This document shows, in pieces, positions 20,670-33,000 of a stretch of DNA of 64,000 nt. Both the position numbers and the translations under genes were made by a program. The notes beneath the pieces are model-generated. The model saw only the letters and a program-made list of their open reading frames with translations. It searched no databases and was not told where the DNA came from. The DNA lies in contig NC_060114.1 of assembly GCF_021155765.1 (NCBI RefSeq), forward strand, positions 1,488,001 to 1,552,000. Direction: 5' to 3'. How positions within the stretch are numbered: position 1 is the first letter of the stretch; every line of letters begins with the position of its first letter. This DNA is from Diprion similis (lineage: Eukaryota; Arthropoda; Insecta; Hymenoptera; Diprionidae).

Positions 20670-21323
20670 GCCCTCTACTACAGACTTATAAGAACATACC
20701 CATTGTTATGCCCAAATATCGTTTAATAAAAATGTCTCGATTTACGCTATTATAATAACCGTATTCCGTATCACAATGAAAACCCTAAAATTATAATTTA
20801 ACTATAATCGTATCTATACTATCTACAATTATACCCTGACATTGTCATTTAACTTTGATTGTATCTATACTATCTACAATCAAAACCCTAAAATTACAAT
20901 TTAACTATAATCGTATCTATACTATCTACAATTATACCCTGACATTGTCATTTAACTTTGATTGTATCTATACTATCTACAATCATAACCCTAAAATTAT
21001 AATTTAATTATAATTGTATCCTTATAATCCTAAAATTCTAATTTTACTATGATTGTAATTTCCCTATCACGGTTATGTCACTACTACATACTTAAACTAT
21101 GAGAACATATCTATTGTTACATTCAAAATTTGAAAAAAAAACATTCCTGCTAAAAATGTATACTAACCCGCTTAAACGCGCATTTACCCTAGGCGCTATA
21201 CTCTTTCAGGCAAACTGTATTGTAATCTTTTGTAAGTGAGTCAGTACATTACCCAAAAACTTGGTTTTCCTTCGAACATTCGGCTCTGTACCCTCACCGA
21301 ATGTTCTTCCCGAAGGGGAGGCG
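20670..21323 (+). repeat. gypsy-1 3' untranslated region with 103-base tandem repeat
   Basis: A 103-base unit starting AACCCTAAAATTA begins at 20781, 20884 and 20987, about 2.5 copies, each made of two similar halves around TATCTATACTATCTACAAT. The region ends with the purine tract GAAGGGGAGGCG just before the 3' LTR, the likely polypurine primer for plus-strand synthesis. Confidence 0.85.
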
Positions 21324-21719
21324 TGTCACGTCCCGAAGAAGTTACATTGCTTTCCCACAGTCTCACATTACCCTACACCCAGTCCTTATCCTCGCCTAGT
21401 CAGCATGCCCATCTCTCGCGACCAGCTAGCTCTCCATGCCCGTGTAACGTACTTCACTTCAATCCCAGTTCCCACTCAAGCAACACACAAGACTTTTCTC
21501 TTCGGTAAGTGACTCGCTAACGTCCATTCAAACCTCTATAATAAATCAACACTGTTATTCTACCCGTGTCTCAATTCTCTTCCTGCACTGGGGAAAGGGA
21601 CGCACGCAAGTGCATAATCGACGTATACGAACCCCTAAGTAGAGAAATAACATCTGGGCTGGGCGTAGAGTAGGTTTCGGTTACCGCTCATCGTAACCTA
21701 CGCAACCTACCCCGTAACA
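21324..21719 (+). repeat. gypsy-1 3' LTR
   Basis: 396 bases, starting TGTCACGTCCCG and ending CCCCGTAACA, uninterrupted. It shows the undisturbed sequence (TGTTATTCTACCCG, about 21553-21566) at the place where copia-1 entered the 5' LTR. Confidence 0.92.
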
Positions 21720-22167
21720 CAATGATAAATATTAATGTTCAAATAACAGTAAAATTTATTTGTTTTTTTTCTTTTTTTACTCGATTTTATTAACGGTATA
21801 TTGACGTCCAATGTTAATGTTATGTTATTATGTATTATAAAATAATAAAAAGATCCAAATTTAATTATAGATGTTCATTCAATACATACAAATAAGATAA
21901 TTATTTTTAGGCAAATATTCGCGCGCTAAATAGAAATAAAAATTTAAATACAGTCCACCAGGGAAAAGTTTAGTGGTTTTTCCGTGGAATTGATTGGTCG
22001 TCCTAGTGGGAGAGAATTTAGAGTGTTGGCAACACTGCTGAAAGATGTGTCCGTGTATGCGTGTCACCGGGGTGACTAACCTAACACTGGAAAGTGGTGC
22101 CCAGCGTGGACCCATTTTATTAGTGTGCGTCAAGCTTGGTTTCATTAGTATACCGTATACTGACATC
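21720..22167. other. upstream flank and leader of hAT-A
   Basis: No supportable gene. From about 22020 the sequence becomes less AT-rich and includes a TGGTGCCCAGCGTGG word that recalls a retroelement primer site, but no LTR was found next to it. Confidence 0.35.
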
Positions 22168-22393
22168 ATGGAAAAATTCATCGTGAAAGAGACAAAGAAA
22201 GAGACAGAATTGGAGAGGGAAACGAATAAGCCTGATTCTATACTTGTTAGAGACCCCAGTCCAACTTTTCAAAACAAAGAATCCGAACAAAATTACAGTG
22301 AACATCATTCGATACCGTCGAAAAGTGTTGACTCGAACCAAAATCTTAGACACTTCACATCGAACGACCGCCTAAATTGTCGAATAGAGCAAC
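22168..22393 (+). pseudogene. possible first coding exon of hAT-A
   Basis: 75 codons plus one base from an ATG (MEKFIVKETKKE) to a consensus donor (GTAAGT at 22394). The product is charged and Ser/Asn-rich, like the N-terminal region before the TTF-type zinc finger of ZMYM1-like hAT transposases. The next matching exon would start near 25088 after an AG, with a phase that continues into a PPQPPSFSDWKD stretch. The assignment to hAT-A is inference from position and phase. Confidence 0.4.
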
Positions 22394-22494
22394 GTAAGTA
22401 ATAATTAAATACTGAATACATAATTTTTATGCAAATCAATAAGGCAGATGTTTTCCCTTACGAGCAAGCAACGGCCGATCAGCTGACTAGCTGA

Positions 22495-24816
22495 TGTTAC
22501 GTCCCGACGTACCGCCTCGGCGAACCTTTTTCAAAACTAAAACATAACCAAAGAATTGCTTTACTCAATAGCCACAGTGCTTGAGAGTTTCGTTCCGATG
22601 ATTATAACGCAAAATATCATATTGCTTCAACCGACGAGTTCCAGCCCTCCTAGAGAAAGTCACGTACAGGCCCGCGTATTAGGTTTAACTTAGTGCCATA
22701 TTTAACATTACCGAGAACGCAAAGCGTGAAGTGGTGAGATAAACCCCAGCGGGGTTCAACCCAAATGTATCTCTTCTTTTCAAGTCAATATTATAATCAA
22801 CAATTAGGCTAAGCCATGCATACAACATGTACCAAATTAAAATAGGTTGTTTATTAAGATGTATGGATGAATGTGTGAGAATAACACCTCAATATCTTTT
22901 GTTCGTAATTATAGTATGTAACCGACGAGATTGAGAATCGTCGGAACACCGTCGGAGCACTCGAGTCAGGCCCGGAGTGACGCTGACCATGCCGATTCTG
23001 GCACCCGGAGGTCGCCCTAGCATCTCATTGGCTAATTACCGCTGTAACTTTGTTGCACCGAGGGCTCTTGGACCGTCAGGCCCAAGAAGCCATGTCTTTC
23101 GTCTATCAAGTCGCGAGGTGCGTGGACGTCAACCCGTATTAGCCCTTCTGGTCGATAGTAGTGTTCGGAAAATCTTCATTGTGACCGGCCTAAAGTACCG
23201 TGCTAACTCGTTAACCTCAAGCTTTCAATTTGTATTGTGAATTGCAAAGACTTACTATCACCTTATTTCAAATTCTTTCCTGTTCTGTACTGACTCTTTC
23301 ATCTTCGCGAACAGACATTTTCATGATATTCATTTCCTTAAATAAAAATCAAATCAAGTTCTGCCCTGATTCTACCGGGTCAGGTAATTTTAAGTGATTA
23401 TTAATAATAAGATATAAACATTCGACTCTTTGTTTAATTATATTTCAACCCTACATAACTTTTAAACAGCGTTAACCAATAGATTCTTCCAGCAACATAA
23501 TTGATCCAAATTTAACGTACTGCTTGAGTGACTGTAATCCGAACCTACGATCATCAACCCCTAAGCCTGCTCTGGTGGCTGATCTCGAGCTTCAACATCC
23601 ATACGTAATCCATCTATTCGTACGACTTGAGGTGAGGCTCAGGTCCAGATTACTAAGACCCTGACCGACACAATCCGACGGCACTCAATCTCGACGCACG
23701 ACTCTTCAAAAGCCAAGTCAATTCGAACGTTTCACTCCAACATCAACCGAATCTAGATTTTCACCAATTTGATTGATTTATATTCCCATTCAAATATTGC
23801 CCACTGGTAATTAACATTCTGTTTATTGGCCAGCTTCTCTAGCCAAAGCAAAAATTGTCTTTTCATTAACTCATGTCTTGGTGGCAAGCTTCACTAGCCA
23901 CTTCTTTAAACCACCACTGATTGTTCACCAATATCTATATTATATGAATTCAAAAATTAAATCAAACAATAGAATTAGTTAATTGGGAACCATATATTAT
24001 CACCTGTGTTTTTCGCTTAAATCAAAAGTATAAGAATAAGTATATATGTTCAATCTGATCGACGGAACCACACGCACAGGATCTGTCTAAACAAGGTTAT
24101 CGTTCGTGGATCCTCCTGGACACACTGCAGAGTTACTCTCCTGACGATACCTTGATTATTAAATTTAGACATTGAAGATCCTGTATATCTTTGTCCTGTA
24201 CGGTTATCGTTCGTGGATCCTCCTGGACACACCGCAGAGTTACTCTCCTGACGATACCATACACGATTAGGACTTTATTAATAGACAAACAAGTGTGTGT
24301 GTTTCCGAAATTCAGCGGAACATAATATATTTTGTAATTTAACTTGAGAATGCATAAATCTAAAAAGAGAGATACGAATTACTAAAACGACCAGTTAGAC
24401 TTAATGCGCGTTCATTATAGATCTTGCGGCCTTAGTTTATCATTTCATGTTGTAATAACAAATTATATGTAATCTATTTATAACTTCAGCCATCACCATT
24501 TCATAAATCGTTGAAGAATATATTTTATCTTTTACTAGTTAAACCATAAAACCCGTTTATTTCGAACGACGACCTTTTCCCAATTTCAGGATTAAATTAT
24601 CATTATTATAAATTAGCCTCAACCTATTTAAACCAATCTCGGAGACCTGTATAGGACTATAGCAACACGATCCTACAAATACCGGCGTACCGAAAGGTAG
24701 GTCTTTCTTAGTTTTTAATTTTTATTCAGTGCTGTTACGTGGGTGCATAATCGACTATTATCCTTAATAGTCGTAAACTTTTATCGCTCTTCACACGTCC
24801 ACCCTCCCACGTAACA
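22495..24816. mobile_element. 2.3-kb solo-LTR-like block
   Basis: It starts TGTTACGTCCCGACG and ends CCCACGTAACA, the same kind of ends as the two gypsy LTRs here, and is flanked by a perfect 4-base duplication CTGA (22491-22494 and 24817-24820). No coding region of any size is supported. A 57-base segment containing CGTTCGTGGATCCTCCTGG occurs twice (about 24092-24149 and 24200-24258). At 3' end an 11-base inverted repeat TGTTACGTGGG / CCCACGTAACA (24733 and 24806) frames 84 bases. I read it as a solo LTR of a gypsy-like family with a very long LTR, sitting in an intron of hAT-A. Confidence 0.55.
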
Positions 24817-25087
24817 CTGACATACGAGTGCAAGAGAGATAATAGCTCAAATTTTCGGACCGGGATTTCTCGCAGATAAATTATAACATTTAGAGCAAAA
24901 GAAAAACGTCAAGCTCTCTGCCAATAAATTCTTGACGGGGTGACGTTTTGTTTTTTCTAAAAACCTCAACCATCTATGAGAAAACTCTGTCCGAAAATTT
25001 GCGTTCAAGCAAAATTGAGGCAAAGCGGCCTTATTAAGAGCGACCATTTTACCAGAGCAGACTGTATAATTTAATCTTTTTTTCAAG

Positions 25088-26512
25088 GCCCACCTCAACC
25101 ACCAAGTTTTTCTGATTGGAAAGATCCCTTCCGATAGCTCGAATCAAACGATTTCGGAAAAGCAGTCTGTTCTATCTGTATAGAAGCTAGCGAAAAGAAA
25201 TTACCTCTCCCGAAAAACAGAAACTGTAACGTTTCTCGTGAAGCTTACGTCAGCAAAGGTTTTGATTGCTGGGAAAACGCCGTTGAATCGTTCAAAAGTC
25301 ACGAAAAAGCCAGTTACACTGCAGTGCTTTGCAATTATTGGACGCCTCGAAACGAACAAATATTTTAGAACGTATATCCGACCAAAAAAAAAAAGATATG
25401 GCGTATTCGAGAACAGCACTGAACAGAATATTTAGTTCAGTCAAATTTCTAACTATTCAAGGATTAGCTTTGCGGGGGCACGATGATGCACGCTCAAAGT
25501 TTCAAATCTTGGCTGGATCGAACTGGATGTAAATGAATTCATCATGACATTATCAACGAAATCCTCGCCTCAATAGCCGGGAAAATAACCAGGCTGAATG
25601 TGGAAGAGATAAAATCAGCACCGTATTTTTCCTTTATGATAAATGAAACATCCAATTTGGCACGACTAGAGCAAGTTTCGATTCGCGTTTGCATAGTTTT
25701 AGAAGATCTGTCCGTGAAAGAGATTTTCATGGGTTTTATCATACCCCAAATACCAAATCATCGACGTTGCTCAAAATCGTCGAAGATGTGCTGTTAAGGT
25801 ACAATTTGCAGTTTTGTAATCTGGGAGGACAATGTTACGACGTAGCCGCTGCCATGAGCGGAAAAATATCCGGCCTGCAAAAACGAGTAAGAGAAATCGA
25901 ACTCCGAGCGCTGTACGTCCATTGCACTGCACATTCTCTCAATCTAGTCGCACAAGATGCAGTGAAAAACATCGACATTGTGAACAACTTTGTTGAAGTA
26001 TCAAAGGATTTGATAAATTTTGTACGAGATTCTCCCAAAAGAATGGAAGCATTTAAAGATATACAGCTGCAGTCTTCTGAAAAAACATTTTCGGCGACTA
26101 ATCTCTCATAATTTTGTCCAACTCGGTACGTAAGAACTAAAATGGAAACATAAAAATCACCTCATGTTATTGTTGGTTCGTGTGAAGCAAATAATAAAAG
26201 CGCATTCCGGAATATGTTGCATTCAGAAACAGGTTTTCACTAGTATTTTAACATTCAGTAGTAATTCTCGATATTCCCGAAATTTCATTTCGTCACGTCT
26301 ATTGTATCACTTGTTAATGATATTATATTCCGAGACTTCGAACTTTTCCAGGTAGTGCATGAGAGTGAAATCTCTCAAAACAATAGTTTCTAATTGCGAC
26401 ACTATTCTATCCTTCTTAAAACAGATGAAGGCTGAAAAAACCGATGACAGTGGCAAAGCAGATGGTTTTCTGAAATATCTGGAAGGTTTCGAATTCTATT
26501 TTTTATCTCTAT
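25088..26512 (+). pseudogene. hAT-A transposase, left part, degenerate (ZMYM1/TTF type)
   Basis: Fragments in three frames can be followed in order: PPQPPSFSDWKD and a TTF-like finger region with CSICIEAS and GFDCWENAVESFKSHEKASY (25150-25320), GLALRGHDDARSKF (about 25465-25505), the DUF4371-like catalytic start SAPYFSFMINETSNL (25616 on), GGQCYDVAAAMSGK (25824 on) with the second Asp, and HCTAHSLNLVAQDAV. Several stops and frame changes interrupt it. The last codons (KYLEGFEFYFLSL) stop abruptly at 26512 where hAT-B begins; the sequence resumes at 51162. It is clearly dead. Confidence 0.8.
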
Positions 26513-26616
26513 TAGGGATGGCCAAAAATAATCGATTAATCGTTCACCAATTATTGTCCTCCGATGGATCAAGTATACTCGATTATTTTCATCACTCGAT
26601 TAATCGACTGCATTGA

Positions 26617-27088
26617 TTATTTTTCGTAATAATCGAAATTTTCCAGCGAATATTTTATTCGACTTTTCATTGGTCTTTTTGGTCAGATTCGAGTTGTGAT
26701 TGGGTATAAAAAACTCGGGTTCAACCAATCACAGGCAACCTTCATTAGTGCAACAAAGTTTAACGACCGTTATTTCGCAGTTCCTGGTTCAAACAGGCTA
26801 CTTGAGGCTCAGGCCAGTGGCGTCTATTAGTTTTTAAGGTATGTATGTTGTACTTCTTGCAATCTAGATAATTATATACATAAATAATCAAATTGCTTTT
26901 ATAATGTATAAGAATATAGAAAAAATGAATCTCTAATTATAGGTATATTGATGTGAAAAATGATTAGATTAGGTTAGGTATGGTCAGATTGGCCATATAA
27001 AATGTCGAAAAGATAGTACAGGCTTATAGAATTCGAACTAAAAGCACAATAAAGCATTGTTTATTTTTAGTTTGTACTTTGCAATTCA
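26617..27088 (+). promoter_or_regulatory. hAT-B left subterminal region and 5' leader
   Basis: Subterminal CGATTAATCG repeats lie at 26531-26615 and weaker versions continue to about 26655. A possible non-coding first exon ends at AAG/GTATGT (26839), and an acceptor TTTTTAG lies at 27065-27071, 18 bases before the transposase ATG. No TATA box was identified. Confidence 0.5.
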
Positions 27089-30000
27089 ATGACAAAAATG
27101 CCAAGTGATGTCTGGAATTTTTTTAAAAAGGACAAAGCGAAAAACTGTGTCTGCAATTTGTGCGGCAGCAAATACAAAGATTCGGGCAACACAACATACT
27201 TGCGAAACCACCTTAAAAGCAAGCATTACCATGCATTTGTTGCTTGTCCTTCCAAGGAAAAATCAACCGGTAAGGAAAACAATCAACCATCATCTTTAGT
27301 TAACACTTCTCGTTCGCGCTCACCCATACAGGCCATAATCCCAGCCAAGCAACGTCCTCCTGCTGTGTCAATCCAGGTATGCAATTCATCACTTTTATAT
27401 TTACAGCACTTGTCCTCTTATTAAGTTATAACATGCAATAACTTTACCTCACAACATTTAGAATGGCGAGAATGAAGACGATAACTTGCTGGATCATAGT
27501 AGTATACGGTTGGGCACAGAATCTGCAAGTGCATTGACAGATATAACTAGATACTGTCACTCCGATACGGCACAGTCAGATGCAGAGACTGCAAGCACAT
27601 CGATAGGTCTAACGAGATACAGCTGTCACTCCGACACGACACGATCGCAGCAGAATTTTTTTGATATTTTCAAAGGACAGCGTACTTACGCAGGTATGCA
27701 TAAAATGTCCTGTGACTGATAAGCCAACAGGTAATGTGGCCATATTCAATTACATAACATGGTTCATTGTTCACAGATGGTGGACTGAAAGAGGCAGCTA
27801 TTACTCAGTCACTTTTATATATGATATGCAAGGACAACCATCCCTTGAGTTGCACAGAGAAAGATGGGATGAAACACTTTTTAAAAACTACTGTACCCTT
27901 ATACAACAGGAAGAGTAAACAAACGGTAGGCATCTGTACCAGATATTATTGAATTGAAGAATGATGAAATTCCAAAAGTAGTATGTACTGTGACGCTAAA
28001 TTCTGTTACCCTCTGACGAGGACTTACCGTTAGCACTTTGGCGCGATTCTCCAATTATTCGGTACGATGTTTAAAGATACGAAAAGATACTCGTTGGGCG
28101 CCAGACGCTTCAGCGTTAATTTTTAGCGAAAAGGAAAAGATACGATACGGTAATAATAATTAGAGAACCCGTTGTATGGCTGGCTAGGCTCAGGTACTCA
28201 CACGAACTGGTAGAGTGGCGGTATCCAAAGGCAGTTACAACAATTACGGAAATAAGGAAGTAAAGAGATCAAGAAATAAGCTCGAATTGAGGAAATTAAC
28301 AAGTCAATCAGTCGTATATTATTAATCAGTTCACAAGCGGTAGATGAGTCAATTTTGTTACAGAAAGGTAGCAAAAAGTAATTAGTCAACGAGAGTAGTT
28401 TACAAGATTTTCGATAGAAGAAGCTAAGCGGTAATCCGCGCAAAAATAATAGTTAACAAAAGAAGTTAGTCGTAGGTCGGGAGAAGCGATATAATACAAA
28501 AAGTCTGCTTAAATTAGACGTCACTGGGCGACGTGATTTTACCCAAATTTCAGAAGGCAACACTACGAGAACTGTTAATTTGTTAAATTATAGCAAGAGT
28601 GAAACTTTAGCGAAAATCGGTAGTTGACGGAATTGACGATAGCTTAGTGTTAAAGTGTATATTCAAATATTCGCGGCTGACGCCATATTGTAATAATCTT
28701 AGTCTATGCTGAGGGGTGCATAAAAAGGCTAGAATTCTTCTTCACTTCCGTTCCTTCTTCTATCTTGCAAAGTATTTTTACTGTAACAAGTGTTTATAAT
28801 AAAGATGCTTCACAATCTTAATTTTACTCTGCAATCAATACGTTTAAACCCACCTGCACCAACAGGTTATGGGCCCAGAAGATTGTAGACTTGAATAAAC
28901 ATAAAAGTCAAGTGACGAAAGTTGGATTAGTGATTATTTTGCGAGTAATTCAAAAGTTCCTTTTTGAGGTTAGCCGGTCTCGTGGTTGGACGCGAAAAAT
29001 CCTTTAGTATTTAATTCGGAATTATATTCAACATGGTGGATCAGAATACTTCGGGAAATATTATCACCGTCGGAGGCATGGGCCATTCAATTGAAAAGCT
29101 TGAAGGAACAAATAATTATAACAACTGGAAGTTCTCAATGAGGATGCTATTATTCATGGAAGGCCTTTGGAACTGCGTACTAGGTACGGATCTAGATATA
29201 AACAAAGATCAAAAAGCTTTGGCAAAAATTCGCTTGAGTGTAAAACCCTCGTGCTACGCACATATAAGGCAAGCAGAAAAATCTAAAGATGCTTGGACCA
29301 ACCTTCAAAAAGCCTTCGAAGACAAGGGCTTATGTCGCAGACTCTGTCTTCTGAGGAAATTACTTCGAACGAAATATGAAGATTTCAAGACTATGGGAGA
29401 ATACGTAAGTGGTCTAACTTCTTTGGTACAAGAATTGGCGGACATAAATCACATTGTTGATGATAAAGAAGTGGCAATGCTCCTATTGGGGGGTCTTCCA
29501 CCAGAATTTGATCCTCTAGTCATAGGCTTGGAAGCAACCAATCTCAAGTGAGACAGTAAAATCCAGGCTGATGCAAGAGGATTATCGTAGAACCGAAGCA
29601 GCTACAGGACCCTTGACTGATGCAGCATTTGCAGCTAAGACGATGAACAAGTATGCAGAACAAAAGAAGAAGATCGTTTGTCACCACTGTGGCAAGGAAG
29701 GTCACATCAAACCTAAATGTCGTCAATTAATGAAGAAAAAAGAAAACTCAAACAAGAAGTCCGAGAATTCTTTACTACTGACGACTGCTTTATCTGTCGA
29801 CACCTTTAAAAATGACGACTGGTATGTAGACTCAGGCTGTACTGCTCATATGAGTATGCGCCAAGATTGGTTTTCGGAATATTCTGCAGCAGAAGTTAAA
29901 CAAGTTACTGTCGCAAATAATAACAAACTAAGAAGTGAAGGCACTGGCAAGATTAAGGTAAAATTAACTAATAATGTACACAAAACCATCGCAGATGTTA

Positions 30001-33000
30001 TGTATGTGCCAGGAATTGCAGCTAATTTATTGTCGGTCAGCAAGATGACAGAAAAAGGACTCATAGTGGTTTTTGATGACAAAAATTGCCGTATATATGA
30101 TAAAGATAAATGTAAGATTGAAGGTTACAGCCAAGTTACTGCAACTAACATGGATGGAGTATACAAATTAGACCAAGCCGATGAACGAAGATGTCAAGCG
30201 CCGGGAAAATGTATGAGCACAACGATGGAGCCTGTTGCCATGGCGGTATCACAAGAGATATGGCATAGGCGACTAGCTCATCTCAGTCAACGAAGTTTAT
30301 TAATGATGCGAAATGGACTGGTCACTGAAATTGATTTCTCTGATGAAGGTGAAATCAAGGATTGTATACCATGCATCGAAGGAAAGCAGAAGAGGAACTC
30401 ATTTCCAAAAGGCAGTGCTAAAAGGGCTAAAGAAAGACTGGAATTAATACATTCTGATCTTTGCGGTCCAATGACCGAACCAACTTGGAGTGAAGCTCGT
30501 TATCTGCTTACATTTACAGATGATTATTCGTGAAAAACATTTGGATACCTACTAGAATCAAAGAAACAGGTATTTAATCAATTCATTGAATTTAAAAAAT
30601 TGGTAGAAAATCAGACAAACTTAAAAATCAAAAAATTACGAACCGACAATGGATTGGAATATTGTAATAAAATTTTTGAAGATTTTCTCAAGCAACAGGG
30701 AATAATTCATGAAACGACAGTACCTTATTCGCCACAACAGAATGGTGTAGCCGAGAGGCTAAATCGAACAATTGTTGAAAAAGCAAGGACGATGCTGCAA
30801 GACTCAAAATTGACGAAGCGCTATTGGGGTGAAGCGGTGATGACAGGAATATACCTGAAGAATCTGAGTCCAACCGTGGCTGTCCCAGGAGCAACGCCAG
30901 AAGAAATTTGGACTGGATCCAAGATTGATATAAGTCACTTACGAGTATTTGGGTCCAGAGCGTACGCTCATGTACCAAATGATCTAAGGAAGAAATTTGA
31001 CACCAAGTCAAAAGAATACTTGATGGTTGGCTATTGTGAAAACACAAAGGGATACAGACTTGCGGATCCAAGGCAACCTGGGAAAGTGACAAAAGCAAGG
31101 AGTGTCATATTTCTTGAAGATACCACAAAGAAAAAACCTGAACTAAAGACTGAAATAATTATTCATGAAAATTTACAAAATGAGGAATATCAAAATGTAC
31201 CTGAAGACGAAGACAGCGTAGATTCAGGGAAAGCTTCGGTCGCTGAGAGTGAGACATCTGAGGATTATGAGCCTATTGACGATAGTTCAGATACGCTTGT
31301 TTCTGCCAGTGAAGACGCTGATGATGCAACCTACGTAGAAGCTCAACCAGTTATGATTGAGGAAGACAATAACGCAAGACCGATGAGGGAAAGACGCAAA
31401 CCAAACTGGATGGAAGACTATGAGATATCGGCAATATCCTTTGTAAATAATAATATAGATTCACATGAACCGTTAAGTTATGCTGAGGCAATCTCATGCG
31501 CAAATGGAAGAAATTGGAAAATAGCTATGCAGGCTGAATTTAATTCACTAGTTGAAAATAATGTCTGGGAATTAACTGATCGACCTAGGGATGTAAATGT
31601 GGTTAAATGCAAATGGGTGTATAAAATTAAGAAAAATGCAACTGGGGATTTTGAGCGCTATAAAGCACGCTTAGTAGCTAGGGGCTTTAGTCAGCGATAT
31701 GGTATAGATTTTGAAGAGACATTTGCACCTGTAGTAAGGCATTCAACTATAAGATTGTTATTCGCTATTGCAAATGAACGAGACATGGATATGGATCATT
31801 TAGATGTTAAAACGGCCTTTTTAAATGGCGAGCTAGATGAACAAATTTATATGGAGCAACCTCCAGGCTTTGAAATAAATGAAACTAACAAAGTATGCTT
31901 ATTAAAGAAAAGTATATATGGTTTGAAGCAAGCTAGTAGGGCATGGAATAAAAAGATTCATTCAGTTTTGAAAAAGAGTGGATATATACAGTCAAAATAC
32001 GAACAGTGTGTTTATGTAAAGAAAAGCAAGGATGTATTAATAATTATAGCACTTAATGTAGACAATTTTTTCATATTTAGTAACTGTAAGACTGAAAAAC
32101 AGCAACTCATTGACGCACTGAAAAAGGAATTTGATACAAAATTCTTAGGACCAATCAAAAATTGTCTTGGTATGAGTGTATCACGAAACAGAGAAAAGGG
32201 TACGTTAAAGTTGAGTCAAAGTGAATACATAAGAAATTTACTTGTCAGATTTGGAATGTCAGAAGCGAAAGCTGTCGAAACGCCAGTAGCAACGAATATG
32301 AAGTTAGAAAAAGCGAAGGTAAATGTAACCAAATATCCATATCAAGAGTTGATAGGGGGACTACTGTACCTTGCCGTTTGTACACGACCAGACATAGCTT
32401 ACGCTACAAGTATGCTCAGTCAATTCAATACTTGTCATGACGATACACATTGGGTAGCGGCTAAGAGAATACTTAGGTACCTGATTGGTACAATTGACTA
32501 TGCACTAACGTTCAAACGCAATAATGAAAAAGTCGAAGCATTTGCAGATGCTGATTGGGCTGGCGATGTAGTAGATAGGAAGTCATACACAGGTCTAGTC
32601 GTAAAGTTAGGAAATAATGTAATAAGTTGGGAATCGAGAAAACAAAAAACTATTGCATTATCAAGTACAGAGGCTGAATATTTAAGTTTAAGTGATGCAA
32701 CCAAAGAAGCTATCTTCATAAAGAACTTGTTAAAAGAAATTATTAATGAAATAAGAATAGTAACATTATACAATGATAATCAGAGTGCACAGAAGATAAT
32801 CAATAATAGTCAACATCATAGGAGGACAAAACATATAGATGTGAGGCATCACTTTGTTAGGGATGCTGTTGAAAAAAAAATAATTGAGATAAAGTACAGG
32901 CAAACAGATGATATGATATCAGATATATTAACAAAACCCTTGACTGGAAAGAAATATGCTCAATACACTAAAGATTTAGGCTTAAACTAGAAATAAGAAT

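Larger units (their letters stand above)
6263..21719 (+). mobile_element. gypsy-1: errantivirus-like Ty3/gypsy element with env and macro domains
   Basis: The element has the order LTR, primer site, gag, protease, RT/RNase H, tandem macro domains, integrase, env, polypurine tract, LTR. Its LTRs start TGTTACGTCCCG (5') or TGTCACGTCCCG (3') and end CCCCGTAACA. The 5' LTR is 6263-6500 plus 11378-11536, because a copia element inserted into it; the 3' LTR is 21324-21719. By eye the LTRs differ at roughly a dozen of about 397 positions, so the element is older than the copia insertion inside it. The pol region has several stops or frame changes (13531, about 14124, 15735, 16007, 17507, 17948, 18287), while env is open. 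No convincing target-site duplication flanks it. A related element starts at 62634. Confidence 0.85.

Noticed and set aside
20781..21060. Possible CRISPR-like array
   Set aside because: Units abut without unique spacers; this is an ordinary tandem repeat in a eukaryotic retroelement.
22977..23240. 87-codon plus-strand frame in the solo-LTR-like block
   Set aside because: No domain or conserved pattern; the region has LTR character and the frame is no longer than expected by chance in a less AT-rich stretch.
24733..24816. 84-base MITE with TGTTACGTGGG / CCCACGTAACA ends
   Set aside because: The inverted repeat is real, but the flanks show no target duplication for it, whereas the larger block from 22495 has a perfect CTGA duplication with the same right end.
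24847..25098. Minus-strand frame of 83 codons
   Set aside because: Lies between the solo-LTR-like block and the hAT-A coding remnant, with no recognisable domain; treated as chance.
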